Shown here piece after piece: positions 50,453 through 54,447 of a DNA stretch of 54,447 nt (its first letter is position 1; each line of letters starts with the position of its first letter). The notes under the pieces are model-generated. The model had not been told where the DNA came from, searched no databases, and worked only from the letters and a program-made list of their open reading frames with translations. A program made the position numbers and the translations under genes. The stretch comes from Candidatus Woesearchaeota archaeon (GTDB lineage: Archaea; Nanobdellota; Nanobdellia; Woesearchaeales; GW2011-AR4): positions 1-54,447 of the forward strand of contig JAGVYR010000033.1 in assembly GCA_018303185.1 (NCBI GenBank). Direction: 5' to 3'.

Positions 50453-52204
50453 TTACTTCTTCTTCATTGCATAAGAGGCAAGCCCCACAGCTCCTGCGCC
50501 AAGCACAACGGTAGCGCCAAGCAGAATCAAAATATTCCTTCCGAAAGCCGGCTCCTTTGTTTCTGTCACTTTTTCCTTTATTACAGGAACTCCGGTCAGG
50601 TTGACTTTTCCATTGGCAGCTTCAGGCTCCTGCCCGGCTTGTGTTTCCTGCCCTTCCTCTTTAACTTCAGGCTCCTGCTCAGGCTCAGCCGTTTCCGCTG
50701 CCGGCTCAGTTTCGGCACCGCACGCCTTCACTTCCAGAGCGGCAGTATCTATCGTATAGAGTATCTCTCCGCCTGAAAGATAGGCATTGATCCTTATCGG
50801 GTAATTTCCTGGAACAGCATCCTTTGGCACCGCTATATCCAGCTCTTTGTCGTACTTGCTGTCATCGTCAAAAGGCACAGCGTCTACTTCAATATCCTCC
50901 TCAGCGAAATTTATGCCCAGATCCTTGTTTATTATCTCTACTTTGACGTCATCCTCATCCTTTGTGCCTATGTTCATGACCTGGACATTCAGCTGCGCGT
51001 TCCTGTTGCAGCTTACTGATGCAGGGAAAAGGCCCTTTTTTGTAATAATAATATCCCTTCTTTCCTTGACAACCTTCATATGCAGCTCCATCTCAATTAC
51101 ATGATCCACTCCGTCCTCATCGTTGCCTTCTATTGATAAAAGAATGTCATAGCTTCCGTCCCTGACTTCAAGGGGTATGTCGGCTGTGATGAAAATGCGC
51201 TCTTCGTCTCCAGGAGATATGGTGAATTCCGGGCTTTCCTCCTCAATATCCTCGCCGTCGTCAATCTCCGGTATTGTCACAGTTGCAATTATATCCTCAA
51301 TGTCAGGATCCTCATCGTCATCTGTAAAGAGGCTCTCAGCATCAATCTGAAATTCAAGACTTGAGCCGGGCTTTACATGATCTTCAAATTCCAGAGTGCT
51401 GCCGTCAGCAGCATCATTGAAGGTGTCAGTGTCCCCGTCATAATAAGTTATGTGCACGTCAAAATCATTTATTCCGAGCTTTCCGGACGAAGCGACATTT
51501 ATTGAGGATACTGTCTGGCTGAAGCTGCCCTGCGCCATCATTATATCGCCCACTTTATGGTTGGACGCTGCTTCATCATGAGGGATGAAATAAGTCACTT
51601 TTATCTTGGTGCTGCTTCCCTGCGTAAGGCTGAATGCTGTCCTGTTGAACGAAACGTTGTTTGCAGCAGGGGCATTGCTTGACGGAATTATGCTGGTAAA
51701 ATTCCCGTTGCCGTTGTTTGTCAGCGTTATCACATCAGAATATGTCCTGTTCCTGATTGCATTGGTCCTTGTAATTGAGCTTGGCGCCGCGCTCAGGCTA
51801 AGGCTTGGGGTGACATTGACTGTTATGGGCATTGAATCGAACCTGAATCCGTTTGACTGGTTTGTAATGTTTATCGTTCCTGAATAGGTGCCTGTTGTCT
51901 GGCTTCCTGATATTGTGAAGCTTATGCTCCTGGAAACAGACGCAGAGCCGTTCTGAAGGCTGCTTATGCTGCTTATCGGGCCTATTGAAATTGTGTCAGT
52001 GCCTTTTGCCAAAGTTGTTCCTGTAAATGCAAGGTTAAGCGCAGTATTCCCCGTATTGTTTACATTAATCGTGCCCGCAACCGACTGGCCCTGCCTTCCT
52101 GAAAGAGCCAGAGAGCTTTCAATTATATTGGCGCTGCCTGCTGCACTCGCTATGTATGGCAGGCATATCGCGGCCATTAAGAAAATCAATAGTGTTTTTT
52201 TCAT
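50453..52204 (-). CDS. Membrane-anchored surface protein, paralogous acidic module (583 aa)
   Basis: Signal peptide at residues 1-21. Two beta-sandwich domains follow, with the phrases INVNNTGNTALNLAFTGT and VITLTNNGNGNFTSI, of the COG1361/NEW3-like type. An acidic module at about 240-480 is paralogous to that of the 1691-residue protein (PGSSLEFQIDAESLFTDDDED-like text, ASVSCNRNAQLNVQVMNIG and a second Cys in ALEVKACG), then a Glu/Pro-rich stalk and a C-terminal helix ending in KKK. Likely a cell-surface partner of the giant protein. The acidic IDDGED and DIEEE runs may bind cations. Confidence 0.85.
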   Translation of the reverse strand: MKKTLLIFLMAAICLPYIASAAGSANIIESSLALSGRQGQSVAGTINVNNTGNTALNLAFTGTTLAKGTDTISIGPISSISSLQNGSASVSRSISFTISGSQTTGTYSGTINITNQSNGFRFDSMPITVNVTPSLSLSAAPSSITRTNAIRNRTYSDVITLTNNGNGNFTSIIPSSNAPAANNVSFNRTAFSLTQGSSTKIKVTYFIPHDEAASNHKVGDIMMAQGSFSQTVSSINVASSGKLGINDFDVHITYYDGDTDTFNDAADGSTLEFEDHVKPGSSLEFQIDAESLFTDDDEDPDIEDIIATVTIPEIDDGEDIEEESPEFTISPGDEERIFITADIPLEVRDGSYDILLSIEGNDEDGVDHVIEMELHMKVVKERRDIIITKKGLFPASVSCNRNAQLNVQVMNIGTKDEDDVKVEIINKDLGINFAEEDIEVDAVPFDDDSKYDKELDIAVPKDAVPGNYPIRINAYLSGGEILYTIDTAALEVKACGAETEPAAETAEPEQEPEVKEEGQETQAGQEPEAANGKVNLTGVPVIKEKVTETKEPAFGRNILILLGATVVLGAGAVGLASYAMKKK

Positions 52205-52310
52205 TTTGCCAATTGTTATTATTCAATTGATATTATTAGTCAGTAGTTAATAACCTTATATAAATCTTGCTATTTTTACTTGTACAGCCCGCGAGTAGGA
52301 TATGCCTTCA

Positions 52311-53276
52311 CTATCTATAGAATACTGGCTCTGAATCGTCATCAGAAGGCTCTTCATCTTCCTTGGCTTCATGCGAGTGCTTATCTGCATGGCTCTCCTC
52401 TTCATGCTCGTCTTCAGTTTCCTCTTCAGCCTCCTGCTGTCTGCTCTCCTGCTCTTCATATCGCTGCCCAGCATCATCTGAAGCTTGCTCCTGCAATTCC
52501 CCGGCAGATTCGCTGCTGGAATATTCAGGCTCTGTAAACTGGGACTCTTCTTCCTGAGTTTGCTCACTTGTTTCCTGCGGCTCTTCATTCACAGCAGGCT
52601 GGCTTTCTTCCTCCTTAAGCATCTCATCAAGCTCTTTCTGTATATTCTCATCAGAAGCATCTTCCTGTGCAGGCATGGCTTCCGAACCTGCATCTTCTTC
52701 AATGCCCATTCCTATATCCTGGCTGGCATCAGGCTGTATAGGCTGAACATCCTGCTCCTCCTGGCTGTCTTCCGGCAGGCTTTCCTGCTCAATATCCTGC
52801 ACTTCCTCTTTAAGCTCTTCAATCTTCTCCCTTATATCTGCAGCCTTGCTCTCGTCATTTGAAGCTTCAGCTTCCCTTATTTCTTCCTTCAGCTTCTCAG
52901 CCTGCTCTATTATCTCCTCTTTCTCCTCGTCTTTTTCTTTCGGAATGTCCTCATCTTTTATGCCCACTTCTCTCATAAGGTCATTTACAGTAAGGTCTTC
53001 CCTGTCAAGGTTAAAGCAAGGCTCAGATGTTTTTTCAGAAGCATGCTTTTCAAGGTGCAGCTTTTCCTTAACCCTGCCAATGAAGCCTTCCTTTTTCAGG
53101 GGCTCCTCAGGAATCTTAGGCTCTGTTTCCCTTGGCACTGCTTTTTCAAAATCCTTTTTCTCTATCCTGACGCCAAGTATTGCCCTTGCCTTTTCCATAG
53201 CCTCAAAATTAGAAACAGCAAGGCCCTGCCTCCTTAAGGTGCTGGCAAGCTCCCTGACCTTCTCTTCTTCATGCAT
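52311..53276 (-). CDS. Acidic coiled-coil-like cytosolic protein (321 aa)
   Basis: No family recognised. The N-terminal 100 residues are folded-looking (VRELASTLRRQGLAVSNFEAMEKARAILGVRIEKKDFE); then two heptad-rich helices (IIEQAEKLKEEIREAEASNDESKAADIREKIEELKEEVQDIE) and a very acidic Glu/Gln/Ser tail of about 150 residues. No signal peptide. The start at 53276 is chosen because TTTATATAC lies about 30 bases upstream; a longer frame would begin at 53342 inside the promoter. The acidic tail could interact with basic partners; function open. Confidence 0.68.
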   Translation of the reverse strand: MHEEEKVRELASTLRRQGLAVSNFEAMEKARAILGVRIEKKDFEKAVPRETEPKIPEEPLKKEGFIGRVKEKLHLEKHASEKTSEPCFNLDREDLTVNDLMREVGIKDEDIPKEKDEEKEEIIEQAEKLKEEIREAEASNDESKAADIREKIEELKEEVQDIEQESLPEDSQEEQDVQPIQPDASQDIGMGIEEDAGSEAMPAQEDASDENIQKELDEMLKEEESQPAVNEEPQETSEQTQEEESQFTEPEYSSSESAGELQEQASDDAGQRYEEQESRQQEAEEETEDEHEEESHADKHSHEAKEDEEPSDDDSEPVFYR

Positions 53277-53388
53277 ATTCCTTTCCTTGAAGCGCTCGTA
53301 TATAAATTTTTTTGAAGAAATGGGATTTCCGCCACCTCCCAATGCATAAAAGGAAACTATTTTATTATTGAAGTTTTTCCTTAGTTAC

Positions 53389-53688
53389 ATGGTGCTCAGG
53401 GCGGAAAGGGAGGTGCTTAATAAGCTCTTTTGTGATTTTAGCAAAGAAGCATGTAAAAAGATTCCATCTGAAATGAGCCAAAGGATGGAGGCAGTTGAAA
53501 GGTGGGCAAATTTCGTAAGGGATAATCCGGACAAATGGAAAAAGATTCAGTCAGAGTTTATAGATGCCCAGTTTTCAAAGTCCAATGCGTTCATCAAAAG
53601 GCTGCTTAAGCAGAAAGGCGGCAGGGAAAAAGTCATTGAGCTGTACGGGATAAAGAACCTTAAAGGGTACAAGGACTTTCTGGGATAG
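53389..53688 (+). CDS. Small helical hypothetical protein (99 aa)
   Basis: No family recognised. Basic/helical; MEAVERWANFVRDNPDKWKKIQSEFIDAQ followed by RLLKQKGGREKVIELYGIKNLKGYKDF. Several tryptophans and lysines. The ATG at 53389 is preferred on TATA spacing (CTATTTTATTATTG at 53356-53369) and a lack of support for a longer start. Convergent with the methyltransferase at 53690, with one base between stops. Confidence 0.65.
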   Translation: MVLRAEREVLNKLFCDFSKEACKKIPSEMSQRMEAVERWANFVRDNPDKWKKIQSEFIDAQFSKSNAFIKRLLKQKGGREKVIELYGIKNLKGYKDFLG

Positions 53689-53689
53689 C

Positions 53690-54166
53690 CTATTTTCCGC
53701 AGAAAAATATAATGTCTTTTTCTTCTTCAATAGTTTTTTTTATTTTAAAGTTTTTTTTGATTGCGTTTTTTATTTCATTGAATTTCTTTGATTTTTTTAA
53801 TACTGAAAATGCGAAATCCCTTTTCCCGACCCTTTTCATCTCCAAAAGCCCTTTTTCTGCATCATCAAAGTTGTGGATTGCTGTTACAGAAACTACAATG
53901 TCGAAAAAATCGCCTTCAAACGGGTTTTTTTCAGCCCTGCCGAGGATTTTATTTTTTATCTTGCTCTGCTTCAGCAGTTCCGTGGAAGGGTCTATCCCGT
54001 AAACATTGCAGTCGAAATCAGAAGATAAGCCGGTCCCGCAGCCCACGTCCAGAAGTTTGTAGGATTTTTTTATTTTGAGGTTTTGCTTTATTATTGCAAC
54101 TTTCTTCCTCTGCTCCTCGCTGTGAAGCTCGTTGTAGCCCTTGGATGTTGAATTGTAGTAACCCAT
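53690..54166 (-). CDS. Class I SAM-dependent methyltransferase (158 aa)
   Basis: Short methyltransferase of the UbiE/Methyltransf_11 type: YKLLDVGCGTGLSSDF (residues about 36-51, SAM loop), VYGIDPS at strand 2, FDIVVSVTAIHNFDDAEKGLLEMKRVG as motif IV and onward. The N-terminal YYNSTSKGYNELHSEEQRKK is typical of small archaeal MTases of this kind. Substrate unknown. ATCTTTAAATATATT about 25 bases upstream predicts a leaderless transcript. Confidence 0.87.
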   Translation of the reverse strand: MGYYNSTSKGYNELHSEEQRKKVAIIKQNLKIKKSYKLLDVGCGTGLSSDFDCNVYGIDPSTELLKQSKIKNKILGRAEKNPFEGDFFDIVVSVTAIHNFDDAEKGLLEMKRVGKRDFAFSVLKKSKKFNEIKNAIKKNFKIKKTIEEEKDIIFFCGK

Positions 54167-54230
54167 AAGCAGGAGATAACTAGGTCATCTTTAAATATAT
54201 TTTGTTACTTATAAATAGTAAAATATGGAA

Positions 54231-54243
54231 ACATTTAAATAGT
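54231..54243 (+). promoter_or_regulatory. TATA box of the last gene
   Basis: ACATTTAAATAGT lies about 25 bases ahead of the ATG at 54263, so a leaderless start is likely. Confidence 0.55.
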
Positions 54244-54262
54244 GTTGAAAAATAATAAGAAT

Positions 54263-54447
54263 ATGGCTAACAGAGGGGCGATTTTAGCAGCCGCAGGCGC
54301 GTTTGTTTTAGCAACAGCTATGCCTTTAAGCCAATCTTCTAACTCCGTAATAGGAACACCTAGGGCAGCCATGCGGCAGCCATCTTCTCTGGCCGATAGG
54401 CTGAATGGTGCGCCTGCATCACCCAGTCTGCTTAGCCAAGGCGTTAT
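54263..54447 (+). CDS. 5' end of a secreted protein, partial
   Basis: The frame starts MANRGAILAAAGAFVLATAM, a signal-peptide-like stretch, then a Ser/Ala/Pro-rich region (PLSQSSNSVIGTPRAAMRQ) and runs off the window. No family recognised from the 61 visible residues. Confidence 0.6.
   Translation, partial: MANRGAILAAAGAFVLATAMPLSQSSNSVIGTPRAAMRQPSSLADRLNGAPASPSLLSQGV

Noticed and set aside
1-54447. CRISPR array, insertion sequence or rRNA
   Set aside because: No regularly spaced repeats, no transposase frame and no rRNA-like sequence found.

Overview
The window is archaeal. It carries archaeal or archaeal/eukaryotic-type translation genes (EF-1A, EF-2 with the diphthamide histidine, L7Ae, S28e, L24e, S10), a preflagellin/prepilin peptidase, a type II tRNA-Ser with introns, and TATA boxes of the form TTTAAATA or TTTATAAA about 25 bases ahead of many start codons, so many transcripts look leaderless. 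Dense gene packing, split or pared-down enzymes, very large secreted repeat proteins and many genes of no recognisable family fit a DPANN-type archaeon (Woesearchaeales-like). That placement is an inference from gene style; no rRNA is present to test it.

Bases 1-11005 are a secreted-protein locus on the + strand. A 1444-residue precursor combines a class III-like N-terminus, an inhibitor I9-like propeptide, a complete subtilase, a cysteine-rich middle and a C-terminal alpha/beta-hydrolase (GHSNG). It is followed, with overlapping starts, by a small multi-spanning membrane protein. The same unit (hydrolase domain, then a different small membrane protein) recurs twice without subtilase or recognisable secretion leader, and a 25-codon hydrolase scrap follows. 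The conserved front part of the hydrolase, its variable tail and the unrelated membrane partners resemble polymorphic toxin/immunity loci with orphan cassettes. This is the best candidate for an undescribed system. An 861-residue secreted repeat protein follows and stops, apparently mid-repeat, 14 bases from the 3' end of a minus-strand tRNA-Ser(GGA). That tRNA seems to carry two introns, one of them in the T-loop.

Bases 11200-17800 hold a BI-1/YccA membrane protein, a heavily folded non-coding stretch, and a minus-strand translation cluster transcribed L7Ae-S28e-L24e-Ndk-EF-2, then EF-1A-S10 from its own promoter. The two promoters share a long near-identical motif, and the L7Ae leader holds a kink-turn-like hairpin.

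Bases 17800-35600 are a mosaic of short operons: a cis-prenyltransferase homologue lacking catalytic residues, a prepilin peptidase, two HIT proteins lacking the nucleophilic histidine, an NFACT-R-only protein, a YkgJ-type cysteine-cluster protein, an antitoxin with a truncated toxin remnant, separate NAD(P)HX epimerase and dehydratase, a Kef-type antiporter behind two tiny DNA-binding-like proteins, a broken YhbY gene, and two copies of a folded intergenic element.

Bases 35700-45300 include a 475-residue unknown followed by a 757-residue TIM-barrel protein, a likely minus-strand small RNA ending in a T-run, a methyltransferase, a DUF483-like protein, a nucleotidyltransferase, and an Lrp-type regulator divergent from an aspartate racemase/TyrA-like operon with a palindromic operator. 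Bases 45286-53300 encode two membrane-anchored surface proteins (1691 and 583 residues) with paralogous acidic C-terminal modules, and an acidic cytoplasmic coiled-coil protein. The window ends in a partial secreted protein.
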